Shown here one piece after another: positions 1 through 5,703 of a stretch of DNA of 6,372 nucleotides. The DNA comes from Chloroflexota bacterium. GTDB taxonomy: Bacteria; Chloroflexota; Anaerolineae; CG2-30-64-16. The notes beneath the pieces are model-generated. The model was not told the origin of the DNA. It worked only from the letters and a program-made list of their open reading frames with translations, and made no database searches. The stretch spans positions 1 to 6,372 of the forward strand of contig JAKPQT010000685.1 in the NCBI GenBank assembly GCA_029555885.1, given 5' to 3'. The position numbers were made by a program, and so were the translations under genes. Numbering within the stretch: the stretch's first letter is position 1; every line of letters starts with the position of its first letter.

Positions 1-1836
1 GTCATCCACCAGCAGCACCGGCCCGCGGGCGCCGGCCGCCTCCGGCGGGCCTTCCTCCGCACTGACGATGCCTGCGCGTGTAAGCGTCCGCTGCAGGTCG
101 GCCCGCGTGATGGGTTTGATCAGGTAATCGAGCGCATGATACCGGGCTGCGCGCGGCACGGGCAGCGGCATGACGCAGCCGAGGAGGGGCACCGCGCCTA
201 GCGCGCCCCGCGCGGCCTGCAGCGCAGGCAGCAGCTCGTCCGCGCTCGCCGCGTTGACGATGCCCGCATGCACCGCGCCGCTTTGCACGACTTGGGCGGC
301 TTCGGGTAGGTCGCGCGTTCCGACGAGCTCGACCATGTCGCGCAGCCGGCCCAACTCCGCCTGGAGTGCGCCGCTCTCGTCGCAGACCAGCACGCGCGGG
401 ACCGCGGCCAGGTCGGGCAGGTCGGCCAGCCGGCGGCGCTCGCGCCACATCCAGTCGTCGTTCAGCCAGCGGGTGGGGCGCACGGCCGGGTCCAACTCGG
501 CAGATGTGGGCAGCTCGAAGTGAAGCGCAGTGCCCACGCCCACCTCGCTCTCCAGCCAGATGCGCCCGCCGTGCAGTTCCACGAACTGCTTGCTGATCGT
601 CAGCCCCAGGCCCGTCCCGCCCTGGTCGCGCCAGAGCTGCTGCCTGCCCTGGCAGAAGGGCTCGAAGATGCGCTCGATGTCCTCCGGCGGGATGCCTGCG
701 CCGGTGTCGTGGACGGTGACGACGACCGACTCGGGCCGCACGCGCATCACGAGGCTGATCTGCCCCTGCTCGGTGAAGCGCACCGCATTGCTCAGCAGGT
801 TGAGGATGACCTGGCGGATGCGCGTCCGGTCGCAGTAGACCTCCGGCAGGTCCGGCGGAATCTCGACCTGCAGATCCAGCCCCTTCTTGCGCAGCCACGG
901 GCCGACGACGTCTAGGGCTTCCCGGCTGATAGCGGCCAGGTCGGTGCGCTCGCGATGCAGCGTCAGCCGGCCGGCCTCCACCTGGCTCAGGTCCAGCACG
1001 TCGTTGATGAGCCCCGCCAGGTGCTCGCAGTTGCGCTGGACGATCGCCAGGTCCTCCACCGCGGCGCGCGGCAAGGGCCGGCCGTACACCTCCGGGGCTT
1101 TCACCATCAGGTCCACCAGGCCGATGATCATGTTGAGCGGCGTGCGGAACTCGTGGCTCACCTTGGCAACGACGTTAGCCTTGGTCTGCTGCGCCTCTTC
1201 CGCGATGCGGCGCAGCGCAACAAGCCGCTCGTTCGAGATGGCAAGCTGGCGGCTGACGTGGGTCAGATCCTCTACCATCTGCTCGTACCTAATCTTGCGT
1301 TCGACCGCGTCCGCGAGCTGCGCCTGCGCGTCGGCGTAGTAGCCGGCGGCCCACCCGGCGAAACGCGCGACCGGCTGGTAGATGAGGAAGATGACGCCGG
1401 TGATGGCCCAGACGGCAATCAGGGTGACCACCGAGTGCATCCCGAAAATGGGGAACAGCACGTAGGCCGCGCCCGTGACCGGCGCAGCCAGGAGCAGCGC
1501 AGAGACGATGGCCGCCGTGCCGGCCGCAGCGGGCACGCTGAGCAACGCGCCGGCCAGCGCGACCGGCGCGACCAGCAGCGGCAGCAACGCATCCGCCGCG
1601 AGCGTATTGCGCGCCAGCAGCACCGCGGCGCTCAGCACCATTACCAGCAGCCAGCGTGCCAGGAGCGGCTGCCACATGTCTACCAGGATGGTGAGTGCGG
1701 CGGCCAGCGCCAGCGGCATAAGCACCGGGTGCGGTCCGGTCAGCCAGACGACCACGAGGCTGACGAGCATCACCAGCGCGGCGGCGGGCCGCAGAGACAC
1801 GCGCAACTCGGTGATAAAACGGGTTTGCGGGGTCAT
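1..1836 (-). CDS. Membrane-bound hybrid sensor histidine kinase, 3' end cut by window edge
   Basis: Open frame of 612 codons read leftward from ATG 1836 off the window edge. An in-frame TGA lies a few codons upstream, and GGAG (plus-strand 1846-1849) sits 9 bases before the ATG. About six hydrophobic segments occupy residues 17-155 with no sizeable extracytoplasmic domain. A predicted helical linker (about 168-220) leads to a HisKA domain with SHEFRTPLN, phospho-acceptor His228. The HATPase domain follows, with N-box N346/N350, G1 box DTGAGIP (377-383), FEPF (391-394) and G2 box GGTGLGL (406-412), so the kinase core looks active. Residues 480-588 resemble a receiver and keep the late lysine (DYLIKP, K574) but lack the phospho-acceptor Asp. 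A second receiver starts at residue 606 (VLLVDD) and is cut off. It lies 64 bases after the corrinoid gene on the same strand and is probably co-transcribed. The signal is unknown; sensing through the membrane segments or a partner protein is inference. Confidence 0.93.
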   Translation of the reverse strand, partial: MTPQTRFITELRVSLRPAAALVMLVSLVVVWLTGPHPVLMPLALAAALTILVDMWQPLLARWLLVMVLSAAVLLARNTLAADALLPLLVAPVALAGALLSVPAAAGTAAIVSALLLAAPVTGAAYVLFPIFGMHSVVTLIAVWAITGVIFLIYQPVARFAGWAAGYYADAQAQLADAVERKIRYEQMVEDLTHVSRQLAISNERLVALRRIAEEAQQTKANVVAKVSHEFRTPLNMIIGLVDLMVKAPEVYGRPLPRAAVEDLAIVQRNCEHLAGLINDVLDLSQVEAGRLTLHRERTDLAAISREALDVVGPWLRKKGLDLQVEIPPDLPEVYCDRTRIRQVILNLLSNAVRFTEQGQISLVMRVRPESVVVTVHDTGAGIPPEDIERIFEPFCQGRQQLWRDQGGTGLGLTISKQFVELHGGRIWLESEVGVGTALHFELPTSAELDPAVRPTRWLNDDWMWRERRRLADLPDLAAVPRVLVCDESGALQAELGRLRDMVELVGTRDLPEAAQVVQSGAVHAGIVNAASADELLPALQAARGALGAVPLLGCVMPLPVPRAARYHALDYLIKPITRADLQRTLTRAGIVSAEEGPPEAAGARGPVLLVDD

Positions 1837-1896
1837 GATGGTCGGCTCCAGTAGGTCGGCAGGTCATCTACATCCGCGAGGTCGACACACAGGTCG

Positions 1897-1909
1897 GCCC
1901 CTACGGGGC
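1897..1909. repeat. Small GC-rich hairpin at the corrinoid gene stop codon
   Basis: GCCCC-TAC-GGGGC forms a perfect 5-bp stem with a 3-base loop, and the leftward corrinoid gene's TAG stop (1903-1901) falls inside it. No T-run follows on either strand, so it is not a convincing intrinsic terminator. Read leftward it begins GTAGGGGC, the same 8-mer that opens the larger inverted repeat near 2587, but in the opposite orientation. Confidence 0.4.
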
Positions 1910-2563
1910 ATTCACCAGGCGCTGGCACAGGCGGACGCCCTCCATCGCATCGGTGGACCAGTGATCCGCGCCTACGTACGCGCAGACCTGGGCGTCCACC
2001 TGGCCGCCGAGCAGGATGGGGATGCGCGTGCCGTCCGCAGCCATCATCGCGCGCAGCGTGTCGACCGTCTCGCGCATGGTCGGGTAGGCCGCGGTAATCA
2101 GGCCGGACATGCCGATGATATCGGGTTGGAATGCACGGGCCTGCGCCACGAACTCCTCGGGTGCGACATCGACGCCCAGGTCGAGCACGTTGAACCCGTA
2201 CACGCGCAGCAGCATGACCAGCAGGTTCTTGCCCAGGTCGTGGATGTCGCCCTGCACCGTGCCCAGCAGCACCCGGCCGGCGCTCTTGCCGGAGAAGCGC
2301 TCCTCGACCGAGGGCATGACAATCTCCATCACCTCGCGCAGGATCTCGCCCGCCATGATCAGGCCCGACAGGAAGTAACGCTGTTGGGTGTAACGCTCTC
2401 CGACCTCGCGCATACCCGCCTGGCAGTCCTCGATGATGCGCAGCGGGTCGTCGCCGCGCGCCATGCGCCAGCGTACGAGAGCCAATACCTCGTTCTCCCG
2501 CAGGTCGGCCAGTGCGGCAGACAGGCGTCGTTGGATATCATCGTTGTTCTCAGGTCGATCCAT
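1901..2563 (-). CDS. Corrinoid (cobalamin-binding) protein, MtbC/MetH-like, divergent paralogue
   Basis: 220 residues with the two-domain layout of methyltransferase corrinoid proteins. An N-terminal helical cap (about 10-90) is followed by a Rossmann-type B12-binding domain (about 95-218). The ligand motif is GDIHDLG at 105-111, with His108 the expected lower axial ligand to cobalt. It is followed by the conserved DLGVDV (128-133), MSGL (152-155) and GGQVD (186-190) stretches. ATG 2563 is chosen over an upstream TTG at 2581 because GGAG (plus-strand 2571-2574) lies 7 bases before it. It is clearly related to the protein at 5067-5702 but diverged. The cap-helix PEL found there is SGL here (residues 66-68), and the C-terminal half contains HWST where the other has AFGA. 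It sits between a GntR regulator and a histidine kinase with no methyltransferase beside it on this strand. A sensory or accessory role is therefore possible; a second methyl carrier is the alternative. Confidence 0.93.
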   Translation of the reverse strand: MDRPENNDDIQRRLSAALADLRENEVLALVRWRMARGDDPLRIIEDCQAGMREVGERYTQQRYFLSGLIMAGEILREVMEIVMPSVEERFSGKSAGRVLLGTVQGDIHDLGKNLLVMLLRVYGFNVLDLGVDVAPEEFVAQARAFQPDIIGMSGLITAAYPTMRETVDTLRAMMAADGTRIPILLGGQVDAQVCAYVGADHWSTDAMEGVRLCQRLVNAP

Positions 2564-2588
2564 GCTCGTTCTCCAGGCCAATGCGTGT

Positions 2589-2660
2589 AGGGGCGGGGTT
2601 CCCCGCCCAATGGGGGGTCCCCCTACCCCATACGGTGCCGGGCGAGGTCACCCCGCCCCT
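2589..2660. repeat. GC-rich nested inverted repeat (REP-like element)
   Basis: An 11-bp perfect inverted repeat brackets the element: AGGGGCGGGGT at 2589-2599 and ACCCCGCCCCT at 2650-2660. Inside are a second palindrome, GGGCGGGG-TT-CCCCGCCC (2591-2608), and ATGGGG/CCCCAT arms (2610-2615 and 2626-2631). A third imperfect stem runs from GGGCG (2640-2644) to CGCCC near the right end. The arms can pair in alternative ways. The right arm overlaps the last codons and stop of the GntR gene. No U-tract follows on either strand, so it looks more like an intergenic palindromic repeat, an mRNA-stabilising structure or a partial attenuator than an intrinsic terminator. Confidence 0.6.
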
Positions 2661-3439
2661 GCAGCGCTGGGCACGCCGACGGTCGCGTGGAAACGCAGGC
2701 GATCCCCGCGCACGATAAACCAGCCCCAACTGATAGGCCGGTCCTCAAAGTCGTAGAAGGTGTGCTCGATGCGGAACGCGGCGCTGCCGACCACTGCGTC
2801 GAGCAGCCGCGCTTCCTCCTCGGTGAGCACCGTCGTCTGTATCTGCAGGTCGCCCCGCTTGAGCACCGTCTCGCCCCGGCCCTGGAACAGGCCCTGCAGG
2901 CTGGTGATGCCCATCTCCGCCTCGACGACGGGCCGCGCGGGGTCGAAGACCAGGTACTCCCGGTGATAGGCGACGGGCGCACCGTCGCGCGAGAGCAGCC
3001 GCCGGATGGCGATGACCTTGTCGTCGACGGGTACGCCCAGCCGCTGGTGGATGCGCGGTGTTGCGGGGATCGTGCGGACCGACAGGAAGCGGACCGCAGT
3101 GCGCTCGCCGCTGAACAGCTCCTCCAGCGCGTGCAGCCCGAAGGTCGCCGCGCCGAGCACCAGCGGTTTCACGAACGTGCCGCGGCCGCGCGCAGCTGTC
3201 ACCAGCCCCTCGTCCAGCAGGATATTCAGGGCGCGGCGCGCGGTCATCGGGCTGACGCCGTACCGCTCGCAGAGCTGCACCTCGGACGGCACGCGGTCGC
3301 CCGGCCGCAGCGCGCCGGACGCGATCTGCTGGCGCAGGATGTGGGCAAGCTGGTAGTAGGGCGGCTCGAACCGTTCGCGGTCGATGCGCGGTGCGCCCGC
3401 GGGCTGGGCCGGAGCGGAGGGCGGTGTCTGGCGGCTCAT
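2648..3439 (-). CDS. GntR-family (HutC-type) transcriptional regulator with UTRA domain
   Basis: 263 residues, a normal length for the HutC subfamily. Residues about 27-92 form the GntR winged helix-turn-helix (GALRPGDRVPSEVQLCERYG, then VSPMTARRALNILLDEGLV and the GRGTFV wing). Residues about 108-255 form a UTRA effector-binding domain (EYLVFD, LLDAVVGSAAFRIEHTFYD, IVRGDRLRFHATV). UTRA domains bind small ligands that usually relieve repression; the ligand here is unknown but may be the pathway's methylated substrate. ATG 3439 is preferred to in-frame ATG 3469 and TTG 3493, since those codons fall inside the predicted -10 and -35 elements of its own promoter. The ribosome site before 3439 is weak (GAAAGAAG, 10 bases upstream). 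It is divergent from the methyltransferase operon and next to a perfect palindrome, so it is the likely repressor of that operon and possibly of itself. Confidence 0.93.
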   Translation of the reverse strand: MSRQTPPSAPAQPAGAPRIDRERFEPPYYQLAHILRQQIASGALRPGDRVPSEVQLCERYGVSPMTARRALNILLDEGLVTAARGRGTFVKPLVLGAATFGLHALEELFSGERTAVRFLSVRTIPATPRIHQRLGVPVDDKVIAIRRLLSRDGAPVAYHREYLVFDPARPVVEAEMGITSLQGLFQGRGETVLKRGDLQIQTTVLTEEEARLLDAVVGSAAFRIEHTFYDFEDRPISWGWFIVRGDRLRFHATVGVPSAAGAG

Positions 3440-3464
3440 CGTTATGCGTCTTCTTTCGTGCAGG

Positions 3465-3493
3465 ATCATACAACGATTCGTCTTTTTTGACAA
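3465..3493 (-). promoter_or_regulatory. Predicted sigma70-type promoter of the GntR-corrinoid-kinase unit
   Basis: Read leftward: TTGTCA (3493-3488), a 17-base spacer, then TATGAT (3470-3465), each hexamer matching consensus at 5 of 6 positions. Transcription would start near 3458, leaving a leader of about 19 bases before ATG 3439. The -35 occupies the same bases as the -35 of the divergent rightward promoter. Confidence 0.6.
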
Positions 3494-3515
3494 ATACCCT
3501 AGGGTATTATAGAAT
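3487..3515 (+). promoter_or_regulatory. Predicted sigma70-type promoter of the methyltransferase operon
   Basis: TTGACA (3487-3492, perfect consensus), a 17-base spacer, then TAGAAT (3510-3515, 5 of 6). The predicted start site is near 3522, giving a leader of about 33 bases before the TTG start at 3555. That is too short to hold a cobalamin riboswitch. The spacer is almost entirely filled by a 16-bp palindrome. This is an AT-rich island in otherwise GC-rich sequence. Confidence 0.72.
3493..3508. promoter_or_regulatory. Perfect 16-bp palindrome, probable GntR operator
   Basis: AATACCCTAGGGTATT equals its own reverse complement over all 16 bases. It sits between the -35 and -10 of the rightward promoter and just upstream of the -35 of the leftward one. 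A dimeric repressor bound here would cover the rightward promoter spacer. Assigning it to the adjacent GntR protein is inference from position and symmetry. I saw no second copy in the window. Confidence 0.65.
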
Positions 3516-3542
3516 CCCGCTCATACCTCGTCTGCTCCAGCC

Positions 3543-3549
3543 AAAGGAG
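3543..3549 (+). promoter_or_regulatory. Ribosome binding site that fixes the TTG start of the DUF1638 gene
   Basis: AAAGGAG lies 5 bases before TTG 3555. This strong Shine-Dalgarno match supports the non-ATG start; the next in-frame ATG (residue 14) has no comparable site and would remove the first strand of the protein. Confidence 0.7.
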
Positions 3550-3554
3550 TCTCA

Positions 3555-4241
3555 TTGTCTGCTTCACGCAAGGTTCTCGCCTGCGCCACCGTCATGGAGG
3601 AGCTGCTGCCGCTGCTCCCGCCGGATGTCGGCTACCAGGTCTTCGACTTCGGCCTGCATCTGCAGCCCGGCTCGCTCAAAGCTGCGCTCCAGGAGGCAAT
3701 CGACGCTGCCGCCGGCACCGTGGACGAAATCCTGCTCGGCTACGGCTTTTGCAGCATGGCCGTCATGGGCCTGCGCGCCAACGGCTGCACGCTGGTCATC
3801 CCGCACGTCGATGACTGCATTTCCATCTTCCTCGGCTCGCGCGACGAGTACCAGAAGCAGATCAAGGCCGAACCCGGCACGTACTACCTGACGAAGGGCT
3901 GGATCGAGGTCGGCGACACGCCGTTCAGTGACTTCGACCGGCTGGCCGCGAAGTACGGCGAGGCGCGCGCGGACCGCCTGATCCGGCTCTCCATCAAGCA
4001 CTATACGCGGCTCGCGCTCATCGACACGGGCCGCGGGGACATGACGCAGTACCGCGAGTTCACCCAGCGCCTGGCGGAGCGCTGGGATCTGCGGTTCGAG
4101 GAGATCCAGGGCTCCAACTCGCTGGCCCGCAAGATGCTGACCGGCCCCTGGGACGACGAATTCGTGGTCGTGCCGCCCGGTGAGGTCGTCCGCTACGAGT
4201 ATTTTTTCCCGGGGGCCCGCCCGCCATCAACGTCAGAGTGA
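3555..4241 (+). CDS. DUF1638 domain-containing protein
   Basis: 228 residues, soluble, no signal peptide or membrane segment. The sequence matches what I know of DUF1638 proteins: an N-terminal strand with a cysteine (VLACATVMEEL, Cys10), GYGFCSM (62-68, Cys66), a VIPHVDDCISIFLGS block (81-95, with His84, Asp86, Asp87, Cys88) and PGTYYLTKGW (107-116). The family has no firm biochemical function that I can cite, but it recurs beside corrinoid proteins and methyltransferases. The Cys/His/Asp cluster could form a metal or thiol site; this is speculation. It is the first gene of the rightward operon, and its stop is 9 bases before the pterin methyltransferase, whose Shine-Dalgarno overlaps that stop. 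A role in substrate handling or in maturing the methyl-transfer complex is plausible but not shown. Confidence 0.88.
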   Translation: MSASRKVLACATVMEELLPLLPPDVGYQVFDFGLHLQPGSLKAALQEAIDAAAGTVDEILLGYGFCSMAVMGLRANGCTLVIPHVDDCISIFLGSRDEYQKQIKAEPGTYYLTKGWIEVGDTPFSDFDRLAAKYGEARADRLIRLSIKHYTRLALIDTGRGDMTQYREFTQRLAERWDLRFEEIQGSNSLARKMLTGPWDDEFVVVPPGEVVRYEYFFPGARPPSTSE

Positions 4242-4250
4242 GGTTGCAGC

Positions 4251-5045
4251 ATGAAGATTATCGGTGAGAAGATCAACGGCACCCGCAAGTCGGTCAAGGA
4301 GGCGGTCCTGAACCGCGATGTCGAGTTCATCCAGCGGCTGGCAGTTAGCCAGGCAGAGGCCGGCTCCACGTGGATCGACGTCAACGCGGGTACGCCGACC
4401 GACCGCGAGCCGGATGACCTCGTGTGGCTGGTGCAGACGGTGCAGGCCGTCGTGGAGAAGCCGCTCTGCCTCGACAGCGCGAATTCTGCCGCGCTGGCCG
4501 CGGCGCTGCCCGAGGTCAAGCGGCCGCCCCTCATCAACTCCATCAGCGGTGAGGCCGCGCGACTGACCGGGGTGCTGCCGCTGGCCGCGCAGGCCCAGGG
4601 CGGCATCATCGCCCTGGCGATGGACGACAAGGGCATCCCTGCGGAGGTGGAGGGCCGGTTGGCGATCGTCCGCCGCCTGATCGACGAGACCCGCGGCGCG
4701 GGCATCCCCGACGAGCAGGTGTACGTGGACCCGCTGGTGATGACCATCGGCGCCAGCAGCAACGCGGCGCGCGTCGCGCTGGGCACGGTCCGCGCGGTCA
4801 AGGCAGAGTTCCCGCAGGTGCACTTTACCTCGGGCCTCAGCAACGTGTCCTACGGCCTGCCCGTGCGCACGCTTATCAACCGGGCGTTTCTCACGCTGAT
4901 GCTGGAGGCCGGGCTGGACTCGGCCATCCTCGATCCCCTGGACCGGGAGCTGCGCAAGGCGCTGCTGGCCGCCGAAGCCACGCTCGGTATCGACCGCCAT
5001 TGTCTCAACTATACCCGTGCGTTTCGCGCGGGTCTGCTGGAATAA
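4251..5045 (+). CDS. Methyltetrahydrofolate:corrinoid protein methyltransferase (pterin-binding, AcsE/MtgA-like)
   Basis: 264 residues, the usual length of the AcsE-type family, forming a pterin-binding TIM barrel. It moves a methyl group between a corrinoid protein and tetrahydrofolate in the cytoplasm; in a demethylation operon the net direction would be onto folate. Visible features are the N-terminal MKIIGEKINGTRKSV, DVNAGT (43-48), CLDSANS (73-79, Asp75), INSISGE (95-101, Asn96), MDDKG (124-128), YVDPLV (158-163, Asp160) and GLSNVSYGLP (195-204, Asn198). Asp75, Asn96, Asp160 and Asn198 correspond to the pterin-contacting and catalytic residues described for the Moorella enzyme (75, 96, 160, 199), so it looks active. 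ATG 4251 has GTGAGG 7 bases upstream. The corrinoid protein follows after 21 bases. MetH is excluded because there is no homocysteine domain or fused B12 domain. The exact subfamily symbol cannot be fixed. Confidence 0.95.
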   Translation: MKIIGEKINGTRKSVKEAVLNRDVEFIQRLAVSQAEAGSTWIDVNAGTPTDREPDDLVWLVQTVQAVVEKPLCLDSANSAALAAALPEVKRPPLINSISGEAARLTGVLPLAAQAQGGIIALAMDDKGIPAEVEGRLAIVRRLIDETRGAGIPDEQVYVDPLVMTIGASSNAARVALGTVRAVKAEFPQVHFTSGLSNVSYGLPVRTLINRAFLTLMLEAGLDSAILDPLDRELRKALLAAEATLGIDRHCLNYTRAFRAGLLE

Positions 5046-5066
5046 GACCGTAGAAGGAGTTTTCCA

Positions 5067-5702
5067 ATGTCGGAACAACTGATCAATGCGATTGCGGACA
5101 TGGACGAGGAAGGCGCGCTGGCGCTGACGAAAGAGCTGTTGGCGGCAGGGACGGCGCCGGCGGCGATCCTGGACGCATGCCGGACGGCAATGGGCGTCGT
5201 CGGGCAGCGGTTCGAGGCGGGGGAGTACTTCATCCCCGAGCTGATCCTGGCGGGCGAGATGCTGAAGAGCATCTCGGCAGAGGTGAAGCCGCACATGACG
5301 GCGGGGCAGGCCGTGGTGAAGGATGCCACGGTGGTGGTGGGCACGGTCAAGGGTGACATCCACGACATCGGCAAGGACATCGTGGTGTTCATGCTGGACG
5401 TGAACGGGTTCGAAGTGCACGACCTGGGCATCGACGTGGCGCCGCAGGCCTTCGTGGACAAGATCGTGGAAGTGCGGCCGCAGGTGGTGGCGTTGAGCGG
5501 ATTCCTGACGCTGGCGTACGACTCGATGAAGGAGACCGTGGCGGCGATCACGGCGGCGGGGCTGCGCGACGGGGTGAAGATCATGGTGGGCGGCGGGACG
5601 GTGGACGAGCAGGTGTGCCGGTACGCCGGGGCAGATGCGTTCGGCGCAGATGCGATGGCTGCCGTGACGCTCGCCAAGAGCTGGACCACAGGAGCGAAAT
5701 AA
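5067..5702 (+). CDS. Corrinoid methyl-carrier protein of the methyltransferase operon
   Basis: 211 residues with a B12-binding cap (about 3-85) and a B12-binding Rossmann domain (about 87-208). The motif GDIHDIG (96-102) supplies His99 as the expected cobalt ligand, followed by DLGIDV (119-124), LSGFL (143-147) and VGGGTVD (174-180). The cap has the common YFIPELILAGEML pattern (54-66). The protein carries the methyl group as methyl-Co(III) between the substrate methyltransferase and the pterin methyltransferase. GAAGGAG lies 7 bases before ATG 5067, the strongest ribosome site in the operon, fitting a carrier needed in excess. The gene favours GCG for alanine and G-ending codons more than the gene before it; this was judged by eye. 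The UroD-type gene starts one base after its stop. No reductive activator for the corrinoid is present in this window. Confidence 0.95.
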   Translation: MSEQLINAIADMDEEGALALTKELLAAGTAPAAILDACRTAMGVVGQRFEAGEYFIPELILAGEMLKSISAEVKPHMTAGQAVVKDATVVVGTVKGDIHDIGKDIVVFMLDVNGFEVHDLGIDVAPQAFVDKIVEVRPQVVALSGFLTLAYDSMKETVAAITAAGLRDGVKIMVGGGTVDEQVCRYAGADAFGADAMAAVTLAKSWTTGAK

Positions 5703-5703
5703 C

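Noticed and set aside
2..898. Minus-strand frame of about 298 codons in the kinase region
   Set aside because: It is out of frame with the kinase, whose own frame is open throughout 1836-1 and carries the H, N, G1 and G2 boxes; this one is Ala/Arg/Gly-rich noise.
955..1854. Long plus-strand open frame (about 299 codons) opposite the histidine kinase
   Set aside because: Its translation is Arg/His/Gln-rich low-complexity sequence with no family resemblance, and the opposite strand encodes a kinase with all expected boxes; it is a shadow of GC-rich coding DNA.
2589..2660. Intrinsic terminator after the GntR gene
   Set aside because: The stems are strong, but no T-run follows on either strand and the next gene on the same strand begins under 30 bases away; it is kept as a repeat element.
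3440..3493. Upstream starts (ATG 3469, TTG 3493) for the GntR gene
   Set aside because: Both codons fall inside the predicted -10 and -35 of the leftward promoter and lack a ribosome site; the added residues are not part of the family fold.
3506..3511. Perfect TATAAT on the minus strand inside the control region
   Set aside because: No convincing -35 lies 16-18 bases upstream; the TTGTCA-N17-TATGAT pair a little further on is a better leftward promoter. It could still be a weak alternative.
3516..3554. Possible cobalamin riboswitch before the corrinoid operon
   Set aside because: The predicted leader is only about 33 bases and shows no B12-box or multi-helix structure.
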